The notes beneath the pieces were generated by a model. It was not told the DNA's origin, searched no databases, and saw only the letters and a list, made by a program, of their open reading frames with translations. Positions 1 to 6,014 of a stretch of 7,077 bases of DNA are shown here, one piece after another. A program made the position numbers and the translations under genes. The stretch is taken from positions 1 through 7,077 of the forward strand of contig JAFMSC010000221.1 in assembly GCA_017353825.1 (NCBI GenBank), read 5' to 3'. The stretch is from Hyphomicrobiaceae bacterium. GTDB lineage: Bacteria > Pseudomonadota > Alphaproteobacteria > Rhizobiales > Hyphomicrobiaceae. Position 1 is the stretch's first letter. Each line of letters starts with the position of its first letter.

Positions 1-534
1 GCGCCAAATGATGATGGCCTGGAAGGTGAGCGGGCTCTCGCACAGGCCGGCGATCATCGCCTCGCGGCCGGCCTCGATGCGCTTGGCAATGGCGATCTCG
101 CCCTCGCGCGAGAGCAGCTCAACAGAGCCCATGTCGCGCAAGTACATGCGTACGGGGTCGTCGGTGCGGTCGGCCGGCTCCGAGCGCGCGGACAGGGTCG
201 CCGGCAGACTCGGCGCCACCAGCGAGCGCGCGCCGTCGTCGTCGTCGTCTTCGGCGGTGTCCTTGTCAACGCTGCTGTCCTCGGCCTCCTCGCTCTCGAC
301 CACCGTGATGCCCATGTCGGACAGCATCGACAGCGTGTCCTCGATTTGATCGGGGGAGAACTCCTGCGAAGGCAGCACCGCGTTCAGCTGATCGAGCGTC
401 ACGAAGCCGCGCGCCTTGGCGGTCTTCATAAGACGCTTGACGGCCGCATCCGACATGTCGAGCAGGGGCGCGTCCTTCTCGTGCGGCTCGCCCTGCGGCG
501 TGGTTTGCTCTTCGGCTCGGGCTGCATTTGCCAT
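1..534 (-). CDS. rpoD: RNA polymerase primary sigma factor RpoD (sigma-70), N-terminal part, cut by the window edge
   Basis: Housekeeping sigma factor that binds core RNA polymerase and directs it to most promoters. Only the first 178 codons are present. I translated them directly; the frame stays open from the ATG at 532-534 to base 1. Residues about 23-80 form region 1.1, the autoinhibitory domain, including DMSDAAVKRLMKTAK and DQIEDTLSMLSDMGI. Residues 80-100 are strongly acidic and end in five Asp encoded by a GAC repeat. From residue 125 region 1.2 begins with TDDPVRMYLRDMGSVELLS, followed by EGEIAIAKRIEAGRE and CESPLTFQAIIIWR, very close to alphaproteobacterial RpoD. A GGAGA ribosome-binding site at 543-547 lies 8 nt before the ATG. 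The gene follows dnaG on the same strand after a gap of about 395 bp, so it may have its own promoter as well as readthrough. The DNA-binding regions 2-4 lie outside the window. Identification is very secure. Confidence 0.97.
   Translation of the reverse strand, partial: MANAARAEEQTTPQGEPHEKDAPLLDMSDAAVKRLMKTAKARGFVTLDQLNAVLPSQEFSPDQIEDTLSMLSDMGITVVESEEAEDSSVDKDTAEDDDDDGARSLVAPSLPATLSARSEPADRTDDPVRMYLRDMGSVELLSREGEIAIAKRIEAGREAMIAGLCESPLTFQAIIIWR
235..249 (-). repeat. Five-copy GAC trinucleotide repeat in rpoD (Asp residues 96-100)
   Basis: On the plus strand this reads as five perfect GTC units. In rpoD it encodes five consecutive Asp in the acidic linker between regions 1.1 and 1.2. Copy-number changes would stay in frame. 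It is probably just low-complexity acidic coding sequence, as this part of alphaproteobacterial RpoD is variable and acidic. Confidence 0.7.
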
Positions 535-929
535 CAGGTCACTCTCCGGAGCGCGGCGAACGCGCTGTCAACGTGAAGCAGTCGCTTTGCAAGTTCGCTA
601 CAGGCGCGCCAACCTCGCGCCGCCGCGCGGTCTCGCTTCCAAAGAAGCGACCGCGTGCAGCGGGGAGTTCCGCCACGCCGGGTACTGCTTGTTGAGGGCC
701 CACGGGTGCCGAAGCGCGAAGGCAGGAGCGCTCAGGCTCGCTGTTACCTTCATCTGGGGCCGGGGACGGCATACACAACAAGCGTGTGCCTTGCCAGTCT
801 TTCTTTTCTGCATCAACGCGTATGGTCACGCAATTATTCCCGAAGGCCCGCCCTGGCCCGCTCGGTCGTTCGTCAGGCGCTTTCTCTGGTCCGTGTGTCC
901 AATCCACAACGGCTCCATCTGACCACCGT
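535..929 (-). promoter_or_regulatory. dnaG-rpoD intergenic region; likely rpoD 5' leader and promoter region
   Basis: There is no convincing gene in these 395 bases. The only same-strand ORF contained in the gap (816-598, 72 codons, TTG start) has no ribosome-binding site and no recognisable domain. Another minus-strand frame (1144-539) is an out-of-frame shadow that starts inside dnaG. The size of the gap implies regulatory content for rpoD. I saw no good sigma-70 promoter. A TTGACA at 566-571 is too close to the start codon and has no -10. The region holds a strong hairpin (626-655), a weak heat-shock-like promoter candidate (752-782), and the rpoD ribosome-binding site (543-547). No intrinsic terminator with a T run follows dnaG, so dnaG-rpoD readthrough is plausible. 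Confidence 0.45.
626..655 (-). repeat. Strong stem-loop in the rpoD leader
   Basis: Read on the minus strand, CGCGGTC-GCTTC pairs with GAAGC-GA-GACCGCG around a TTTG loop. That is 12 base pairs with one 2-nt bulge. No T run follows on either strand, so it is not a standard intrinsic terminator. It sits about 90-120 nt upstream of the rpoD start. It could be a structured 5' UTR element, a transcription pause site, or one copy of a dispersed palindromic repeat. Confidence 0.55.
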
Positions 930-2867
930 TCAGTTAGCCTCGTCATCCGGCGCCTGCGCCAGACCGCGACCGAGCCGGTCGTGCAGCTCCACGATCCGCT
1001 CCCACGCCTCCTCGCTCTGCTCCGTGCGCCAGGCACGCTCGGCGAGTTGCAACTCCATGGGCAAGGCCACCTGCATTTCATGCAACGCAAAGGCGTGGCG
1101 CCACCCCGCTTCCGCCTCGCTGGCACCCGCCTCTGGACGCGCAAACTTATCGCTGGTGAGCGCCATCACCCGTTCGACGGCCGCGACGGCGCTGTCATAT
1201 CCACTGGCGGTCAGATGGGAGCGCACGCTGGCGTGATCAAGGGGGATGCCGAGCGCGAGGAGGCCCAAGAGAGCGTCCTTAAGCCGTTGTAGAGACACGG
1301 AAGTCAGCTTCAGCTCGGCAATTGCCTCGCACTGGCTCTCGATCAGCCAGGGGTGGTTGAGGAGCGTGCCGATCAGGAGCACCTCGCGCGGCGGCACTGG
1401 GGCGACGCGATCGGACAGGTCATTGCTGCGGGGCGGGTTGGCCTGGGACTGGGCGGCCCGGGGTAGCCCGCCGAGGCGCGCACGCTCGCTCGCCCGCTCC
1501 CGTACGCGCCAGTCCAATTGGGTGTTGTCGCGGCGCTTGCCGGCAAAGGGTGGCCTGCGGCGGCCTGCCGCAGGGGCCAGGGCGCGCACCAGCCTCGCGC
1601 TCTTGGCCCACAGCGTCTGACGCAACTCTTGGCTGTAACGCGCCCGCACGTCGATGTCGGCTATTTGTCCCACCAGACGCTTCAGGCGCGCCTCCAGGGC
1701 GGCCTGCTGCTCCGGTGTGACTGCTGGCGGCCCCTGCAGCTCCTCGCGCTCCATCAGCACGTCGAACAGGGCACGGGTCTTGCTCTTTAGGATGTGCTCG
1801 ACGGCGGCGGGGCCGTGCTGACGCACGAAGTCGTCGGGGTCGAGCCCGTTGGGCAGGAACGCGAACTGCAGGCTGAGGCCGGGCTTCAGGGGCGGCAGCA
1901 CCGTCTCGGCGGCGCGGAAGGCCGCGCGACGGCCGGCGGCGTCACCGTCGAAGCATAGGGTCGGCTCCGGCACCAGGCGCCAGAGCAGCCTGATCTGGTC
2001 CACGGTGAGTGCGGTGCCCAGCGGGGCCACGGTCTCGGGGAAGCCCGCGAGCGCCATGGTAATCACGTCCATGTAGCCTTCCACCACCACCACGCGGCCC
2101 TTGTCGTGGGCGGGCCCGCGGGCGCTGTGGGCGTTAAACAACATGGCGCCCTTGTGGAAGAGCGGCGTCTCCGGCGAATTCAGGTATTTGGCCGGCGCAT
2201 CCGGGTCGAGCGCCCGTCCACCGAAGGCGATGGTGCGGCCCTTCAAGTCGCAGATCGGGAACATGATGCGGTGGCGGAAGCGGTCGTAGGAGACGGGGAT
2301 GTCGTCGCCCACGATCAGCATGCCGGAAGCCTCCATGTCGGCCACCCTGAAGCCCGCGAACCCCAGGTGCTCTTTGAGGGCGGACTTGCCATTGGGGGCA
2401 TAGCCCAGCTTGAAGCGGGCAATGCCGTCGGCGGTGAGGCCGCGCTTGGCCAGGTACTGGCGCGCCAACTGACCCTGGGGGCCGGCCAGCTGCTTCTCAA
2501 AGAAGGCGGCCGCGGCAGCCACCAGCTCATAAAGCCGCGCTTTCTGGTCCTCGGCCTCGGCGTCGCGCGGTTCCGCCTTGGGCAGCGGCACGCCGGCCTC
2601 CTGGGCCAGGCGTTCCACCGCCTCCGGGAAGCTGATGCCCTCGGTCTTCATCAGGAACGTGAAGATATCGCCGTGCTCGCCGGAGGCGAAGCAGTGATAG
2701 AAGCCCTTCTGGTCGTTGACGGTGAAGGACGGAGTTTTCTCGCTCTTGAACGGCGAGAGGCCCTTGAACTCACGTCCCGCGCGCTTTAGCGCCACCTTGC
2801 GCGCTACCACCTGGCTGACGGGCAGCCTGGCGCGGATCTCGTCGAGCACGGAGGGCGGCAAGCGCAT
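930..2867 (-). CDS. dnaG: DNA primase DnaG
   Basis: Synthesises the RNA primers for lagging-strand replication, working with the DnaB helicase. The product is 645 aa, normal for the family, and ends in TGA. Residues about 1-95 are the CHC2-type N-terminal domain (PSVLDEIRARLPVSQVV; FKSEKTPSFTVNDQKGFYH). Aligned to E. coli DnaG, zinc ligands C40, H43, C61 and C64 correspond to S38, K41, C59 and S62 here, so only one ligand remains. Residues about 125-250 are the basic part of the catalytic core (FRHRIMFPI; AKYLNSPETPLFHKG). The TOPRIM fold follows, with VVVEGYMD (E263), CFDGD (D307, D309) and LDPDDF (D343, D345, D346), so catalytic residues are intact. A basic Arg-rich linker lies around 435-470, and residues about 490-645 form the helicase-interaction domain. 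The start is set by the family N-terminus MR-PP-LDEIR. No Shine-Dalgarno is visible; an inverted repeat and a GANTC site lie just upstream. It sits 189 bp after the YqeY-type gene and precedes rpoD. Confidence 0.98.
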   Translation of the reverse strand: MRLPPSVLDEIRARLPVSQVVARKVALKRAGREFKGLSPFKSEKTPSFTVNDQKGFYHCFASGEHGDIFTFLMKTEGISFPEAVERLAQEAGVPLPKAEPRDAEAEDQKARLYELVAAAAAFFEKQLAGPQGQLARQYLAKRGLTADGIARFKLGYAPNGKSALKEHLGFAGFRVADMEASGMLIVGDDIPVSYDRFRHRIMFPICDLKGRTIAFGGRALDPDAPAKYLNSPETPLFHKGAMLFNAHSARGPAHDKGRVVVVEGYMDVITMALAGFPETVAPLGTALTVDQIRLLWRLVPEPTLCFDGDAAGRRAAFRAAETVLPPLKPGLSLQFAFLPNGLDPDDFVRQHGPAAVEHILKSKTRALFDVLMEREELQGPPAVTPEQQAALEARLKRLVGQIADIDVRARYSQELRQTLWAKSARLVRALAPAAGRRRPPFAGKRRDNTQLDWRVRERASERARLGGLPRAAQSQANPPRSNDLSDRVAPVPPREVLLIGTLLNHPWLIESQCEAIAELKLTSVSLQRLKDALLGLLALGIPLDHASVRSHLTASGYDSAVAAVERVMALTSDKFARPEAGASEAEAGWRHAFALHEMQVALPMELQLAERAWRTEQSEEAWERIVELHDRLGRGLAQAPDDEAN

Positions 2868-3056
2868 GGGCGAATCGGTGGCTTAGCGATCCGCTAAACT
2901 CTGCATCGACCCGGCCTCCGGCCATGCTGCGCCGGCCCATACCCTGGTTTTTCCACAGGAGATAGGCGACATCCCGGGCGCGTGACGAGCCTGCCGAGGG
3001 GGCCTGACCCCCCGATTTGCACATGTTGGGTTACGGCCCTTCGGAGCCGATGCAAT
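2868..3056 (-). promoter_or_regulatory. Upstream region of dnaG with inverted repeat, DnaA-box-like site and GANTC site
   Basis: This 189-bp gap between the YqeY-type gene and dnaG contains no gene. Elements seen: a perfect inverted repeat (2883-2897), one 9-mer fitting the relaxed DnaA-box consensus TTWTNCACA on the plus strand (2949-2957), and one GANTC, the CcrM methylation target in many alphaproteobacteria (GAATC at 2872-2876, 4 nt before the dnaG ATG). A small G5/C5 stem at about 2998-3012 follows the upstream gene but has no T run. I could not place a convincing -35/-10 pair. Any regulatory role is inferred. Confidence 0.35.
2883..2897. repeat. Perfect inverted repeat TTAGCG-N3-CGCTAA upstream of dnaG
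   Basis: Two 6-bp arms flank a 3-bp centre, with the inner edge 15 nt before the dnaG start codon, where a Shine-Dalgarno would be near. It could be an operator for a dimeric regulator or a small hairpin in the mRNA leader. I do not recognise it as the site of a known regulator. A 6-bp repeat of this kind can arise by chance in a gap this long. Confidence 0.4.
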
Positions 3057-3503
3057 CTAGGCGCCGCCGCTCAACAGGGCCTTCACTTGGCCGCTGGCTT
3101 TGCCGAAGTCCATGCGGCCGGCGTAGCGCTCCTTCAGCAGGCCCATGACCTTGCCCATCTCCTTGGGGCTTGCGGCGCTCAGCTCCCTGACGACCGCGGC
3201 GATCGCCGCCTTGGTCTCTGCCTCAGTCATCTGTTTGGGCAGGAACTCCTCGATGACGGCGATCTCCGCCGCCTCCTGCTGCGCCCGCTCCGCGCGACCC
3301 GCCTTCTCGTAGACGGCCAGGGACTCGCGCCGCTCTTTGATCATCCTTTGCAGGAGCGCTGGGATGTCCTGGTCGCGGATCGACGCCTTGGCGGCGATAT
3401 CGGCCTGTTGCAGGGCCGCCGAGATCAGCCGCAGCGCGGAGAGGCGCTGCTTGGCCTGGGCCTTCAGGGCCGCCTTCATCTCCGCCGCCAGCCGCTCGCG
3501 CAT
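3057..3503 (-). CDS. GatB/YqeY domain-containing protein
   Basis: A 148-aa member of the YqeY family, whose fold matches the C-terminal tRNA-contacting domain of the GatB subunit of Asp/Glu-tRNA amidotransferase. The stand-alone protein has no settled function; a link to tRNA or aminoacylation is inferred from the fold. Family signatures in order: MRERLAAEMKAALKAQ and RLSALRLISAAL at the N-terminus, LLQRMIKERRESLAVYEKAGR, then EIAVIEEFLPKQM, and at the C-terminus MGKVMGLLKERYAGRMDFG. The stretch between the first helices and the LLQRM segment is a few residues shorter than in many homologues. I chose the ATG at 3503 because AAGGAG lies 8 nt upstream. An in-frame GTG at 3512 (three more residues) would overlap that site, and family members begin at the MRE-type residue. 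It lies 65 bp after the amidohydrolase and 189 bp before dnaG on the same strand, its usual position in proteobacterial dnaG-rpoD loci. Confidence 0.93.
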   Translation of the reverse strand: MRERLAAEMKAALKAQAKQRLSALRLISAALQQADIAAKASIRDQDIPALLQRMIKERRESLAVYEKAGRAERAQQEAAEIAVIEEFLPKQMTEAETKAAIAAVVRELSAASPKEMGKVMGLLKERYAGRMDFGKASGQVKALLSGGA

Positions 3504-3531
3504 GGTGGGCACTCCTTCTTGTCAGGGCTCA

Positions 3532-3558
3532 TTTATGGCCGCCGCGCACGGATCGCAA
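3532..3558 (-). promoter_or_regulatory. Weak candidate promoter for the YqeY-type gene
   Basis: On the minus strand TTGCGA (3553-3558) is followed after 15 bp by CATAAA (3532-3537), the only AT-rich hexamer in the 65-bp gap. The spacer is shorter than ideal and both hexamers are 4/6 matches to the sigma-70 consensus. It would give a leader of roughly 20-25 nt. This is a low-confidence guess; cotranscription from the amidohydrolase is the alternative. Confidence 0.25.
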
Positions 3559-3568
3559 GTGCGGGCGC

Positions 3569-4453
3569 CTACGCCAACCTCAGCAGCTTCAGAGCGTTGT
3601 CCTTCATGATCAGCGGGCGCACGTCGGACTTGATGGCGATCTTCTCGAAGTCGGCGATCCAGCGGTCGGGGGTGAGCACCGGGAAGTCGGAGCCGAACAG
3701 CACGCGGTAGCGCAGGATGGTGTTGGAGTATTGGACAAGGTTGGCCGGGAAGTATTTCGGCGACCAGCCGGAGAGGTCGATGTAGACGTTGGGCTTGTGC
3801 GTGGCCACCGACAGCGCCTCGTCTTGCCAGGGGAATGAGGGGTGCGCGGCGATGATGGGCATATCGGGAAAGTCCACCGCCACATCGTCGAGGTATATCG
3901 GGTTGGAATATTTGAGCCGCACGCCGCCGCCGCCTCGCATCTGTGCGCCGAAGCCGGTCTGGCCGGTATGGAACAGCGCCGGCAGTCTGTGGGCTGCGAT
4001 CACCTCGTAGAGGCTGTAGGCCTTGCGGTCGTTGGGATAGAAGCCCTGGGTGGACGGGTGGAACTTGAAGCCGCGCACGCCGTAGTCCTCGATCAACCGG
4101 CGCGCCTCGCGCACGCCCATCTTGCCGCGCGCCGGGTCGATCGAGGCAAACGGGATCAGCGCGTCGGCGTTCTCGGCGGCAAGCTCGGCCACCTCCTCGT
4201 TGGCGACGCGCCAAATGCCGATCTCGGCCTCACTGTCCACCGGGAAGATCACCGCGGCCATCTTGCGCTCGCGGTAGTATTGCGCCACCTGCGGAACGGT
4301 GGGCCGGCCGGCTTCCTTGAAGTACTTGGCCATGGCCTCGTCGTAGATGAGCGAGCAGGGGTCGCGCTGGGCGCGGGCCGAGGTCTCCGCGTGCGTGTGT
4401 ACGTCGATGGCGACGATCTGGGCGGGATCGATCTTGGGCAGGTATTTGCTCAT
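3569..4453 (-). CDS. Amidohydrolase family 2 (ACMSD-like) metal-dependent hydrolase
   Basis: A cytosolic TIM-barrel hydrolase or decarboxylase of 294 aa; no signal peptide is seen. The metal and catalytic signature is complete: H19-T-H21 after strand 1 (AIDVHTHAE), H132 (GFKFHPS), H162 (ALFHTG), H204 (IIAAHPS) and D256 (LFGSDFP), in the order expected for the amidohydrolase-2/aminocarboxymuconate semialdehyde decarboxylase group. Close relatives I recall are annotated as 4-hydroxyphenyl-beta-ketoacyl-CoA hydrolase (CouO-type, p-coumarate side-chain removal) or simply as amidohydrolase; the substrate here is unproven. The ATG at 4453 begins MSKYLPKIDPAQIVAIDVH, with AGAGG about 7 nt upstream. 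The frame continues upstream to 4696, but that stretch is low-complexity, has no homology signature and is not coding. It is 65 bp from the YqeY-type gene on the same strand, so readthrough into the dnaG locus is possible. A gap of about 410 bp separates it from the upstream acyl-CoA dehydrogenase gene. Confidence 0.88.
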   Translation of the reverse strand: MSKYLPKIDPAQIVAIDVHTHAETSARAQRDPCSLIYDEAMAKYFKEAGRPTVPQVAQYYRERKMAAVIFPVDSEAEIGIWRVANEEVAELAAENADALIPFASIDPARGKMGVREARRLIEDYGVRGFKFHPSTQGFYPNDRKAYSLYEVIAAHRLPALFHTGQTGFGAQMRGGGGVRLKYSNPIYLDDVAVDFPDMPIIAAHPSFPWQDEALSVATHKPNVYIDLSGWSPKYFPANLVQYSNTILRYRVLFGSDFPVLTPDRWIADFEKIAIKSDVRPLIMKDNALKLLRLA

Positions 4454-4865
4454 CGAAGGCCTCTTGCCTGCACGCGGGCCAATGCCGACGGCCCGTGGCG
4501 TTGCTGAGGAGAGTGACGCACAGAAACGCGGGCACGACAAGGTGCTGTCATGAGGCGTGGGGCCTGTATGGCGGGAGTAAGCGTCGATCAGAACGTGGTG
4601 GTGCTGCCGGATCGAACGAGCGCCGTGTGCGGGGGTGGGCTGGGGGCGCGCCGAGGCGGCGCTGGCGGTGGTCGGCCAGCCCGGCGATGTGGCCAAGCAC
4701 TGGCTGGCGGTTGGCTGGGGCGGTTGACGATGCGAGCGGCGGCAGCCGGGGCGGAGGCGCTAGCCCAGCGTGGGTGTAGGACATGATGCCGATGCGATGG
4801 CGCCAGAATTTCCCTCGGCGGAATCGGCCATGGATGACCGTCGCGTTGGCGCCTTACGGCGGTTG
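4454..4865. other. Gene-free gap between acyl-CoA dehydrogenase and amidohydrolase
   Basis: This stretch of about 410 bp has no credible gene. Short frames on both strands (4548-4784 minus, 4550-4786 plus) encode Pro/Arg/Gly/Ala-rich sequence with no motif or ribosome-binding site. The G-rich middle contains short inverted repeats, gctggc/gccagc (4661-4666 and 4675-4680) and gccagcc/ggctggc (4675-4681 and 4702-4708), plus an imperfect direct repeat ggctgg(gg)cggtt (4702-4712, 4713-4725). No T-tailed terminator follows the dehydrogenase. The promoter of the amidohydrolase presumably lies near 4470-4560, but I could not identify hexamers. Confidence 0.5.
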
Positions 4866-6014
4866 CTAGCGTCGATTGCCGCCCAGCAGCTTGCGCGAGA
4901 TGACGACGCGCATGATCTCGTTGGTGCCTTCCAGGATCTGGTGGACCCTGAGATCGCGCACGAGCTTCTCCAGGCCGAAGTCCTTGAGATAGCCGTAGCC
5001 ACCGTGGATCTGCAGCGCCTCATTGCATACGCGGAACCCGAAGTCGGTGGCCAGCCGCTTGGCCATCGCGGAATACATTGAGGACTGTGGGTCGGCGCGG
5101 TCGATGGCGTCCGCCGCGCGGTAGACCATGAGGCGCGCCGCGTCCAGTTCGGTCGCCATGTCGGCGAGCTTGAACTGGAGGGCCTGGAAGTCGGCGATCG
5201 GGCGGCCGAAGGCCACGCGCTCCAGCATGTACTCTCGTGCCTTGTCGAGCGCCGTCCACGCCGCGCCCAGCGAGCAGGCGCCGATGTTGATGCGGCCTCC
5301 GTCGAGCCCGCTCATGGCGAACTTGAATCCCTGGCCCTCGGCACCGATGCGGTTCTCCGCCGGCACCTTGGAGTTCTCGAAGATCAGCTGGCGTGTGGGC
5401 TGCGCGTTCCAGCCCATCTTCTTCTCGTTGGCGCCAAAGCTCAATCCAGGGGTGTCCTTCATCACCGCGAACGCCGAGACGCCCCCCGCGCCCTCCTCGC
5501 CCGTGCGCGCGAACACGTAGTAGAAGTCAGTGGCGCCGGCGCCCGAGATGAACTGCTTGCTGCCGTTGAGCACGTAATGATCGCCAACGCGCCGCGCCGT
5601 CGTCTTAAGCGCCGCCGCGTCCGAGCCGGCAGCGGGCTCCGTGAGACAATAGCTCGACAGCCATTCCATGCTGACGAGCTTGGGCATCCAGGCCGCGACC
5701 TGCTCAGCCGAGCCGTACTTGGCGAGCATCCAGGCCACCATATTGTGGATCGAGATGTAGCCGGCGATAGCCGGGCAGCCGTAAGCCAGTGCCTCCATGA
5801 TCAACGCGCCGTCCATGCGTGTGAGGCCGGAGCCGCCCTGCTCGGCCGGCACGTAGATGGCGGCCATCCCGAGCGCGGCCGTCTCGCGGACGACCTCGAC
5901 GGGGAAGTGGCACCTCTCGTCCCAATCGGCGGCATGCGGGGCGATGCGCTCCTTGGCGAAGGCGAGCGCTGTCTCCTGGATCGCAGCCTGTTCCTCGGTG
6001 AGGGCGAAGTACAT
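4866..6014 (-). CDS. Acyl-CoA dehydrogenase, isobutyryl-CoA dehydrogenase-like
   Basis: FAD-dependent dehydrogenase that introduces a 2,3 double bond into an acyl-CoA and passes electrons to electron-transfer flavoprotein. The 382-aa product has the normal family length. In the numbering of the longer 388-aa frame: N-terminal helical domain with LTEEQAAIQE (11-20) and FISIHNM-type ISIHNM (93-98); beta domain with CLTEPAAGSDAAALK (129-143), NGSKQFISGAG (156-166) and FGANEKKMGWNAQPTR (199-214); C-terminal domain with LDGGRINIGACSLGAA (243-258), LQFKLADMATEL, LQIHGGYGYLKD and RVHQILEGTNEIMR, where E368 is the catalytic base. The IHNM, NEKKMGWN and CSLGAA segments resemble isobutyryl-CoA dehydrogenase (ACAD8 type), which suggests valine degradation; another short or branched acyl-CoA is possible. 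I chose the ATG at 6014 because homologues begin M-x-FALTEEQ. A GTG at 6032, with GGAG 7 nt upstream, would add six residues and cannot be excluded. The gene is divergent from the nitronate monooxygenase gene. Confidence 0.93.
   Translation of the reverse strand: MYFALTEEQAAIQETALAFAKERIAPHAADWDERCHFPVEVVRETAALGMAAIYVPAEQGGSGLTRMDGALIMEALAYGCPAIAGYISIHNMVAWMLAKYGSAEQVAAWMPKLVSMEWLSSYCLTEPAAGSDAAALKTTARRVGDHYVLNGSKQFISGAGATDFYYVFARTGEEGAGGVSAFAVMKDTPGLSFGANEKKMGWNAQPTRQLIFENSKVPAENRIGAEGQGFKFAMSGLDGGRINIGACSLGAAWTALDKAREYMLERVAFGRPIADFQALQFKLADMATELDAARLMVYRAADAIDRADPQSSMYSAMAKRLATDFGFRVCNEALQIHGGYGYLKDFGLEKLVRDLRVHQILEGTNEIMRVVISRKLLGGNRR

Noticed and set aside
566..571. Perfect TTGACA on the minus strand as an rpoD -35 element
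   Set aside because: The position 17 bp downstream is the ribosome-binding site (CGGAGA), not a -10, and the distance to the start codon is too short.
598..816. 72-codon minus-strand frame in the dnaG-rpoD spacer
   Set aside because: It starts with TTG or an internal ATG with no ribosome-binding site, has no domain, and overlaps a strong hairpin. In GC-rich DNA such frames are common by chance.
539..1144. 201-codon minus-strand frame overlapping the 3' end of dnaG
   Set aside because: Out of frame with dnaG, Arg/Pro/Ser-rich, and begins inside a secure gene; it is a shadow of dnaG plus spacer.
2106..2789. 227-codon plus-strand frame antisense to dnaG
   Set aside because: It lies fully within the secure dnaG coding sequence on the other strand and has the composition expected of an antisense shadow in high-GC DNA.
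2998..3013. G5/C5-6 stem after the YqeY-type gene as a terminator
   Set aside because: The stem is short and has no T run on the minus strand, so it is not a convincing intrinsic terminator.
3842..4507. 221-codon plus-strand frame antisense to the amidohydrolase
   Set aside because: It mirrors the amidohydrolase gene, whose metal-site motifs are complete, and shows no recognisable motif of its own.
4454..4696. N-terminal extension of the amidohydrolase frame (81 extra residues)
   Set aside because: The extension is low-complexity Pro/Ser/His/Arg-rich sequence with no family similarity. The ATG at 4453 has a ribosome-binding site and fits the expected N-terminus close to the HTH motif.
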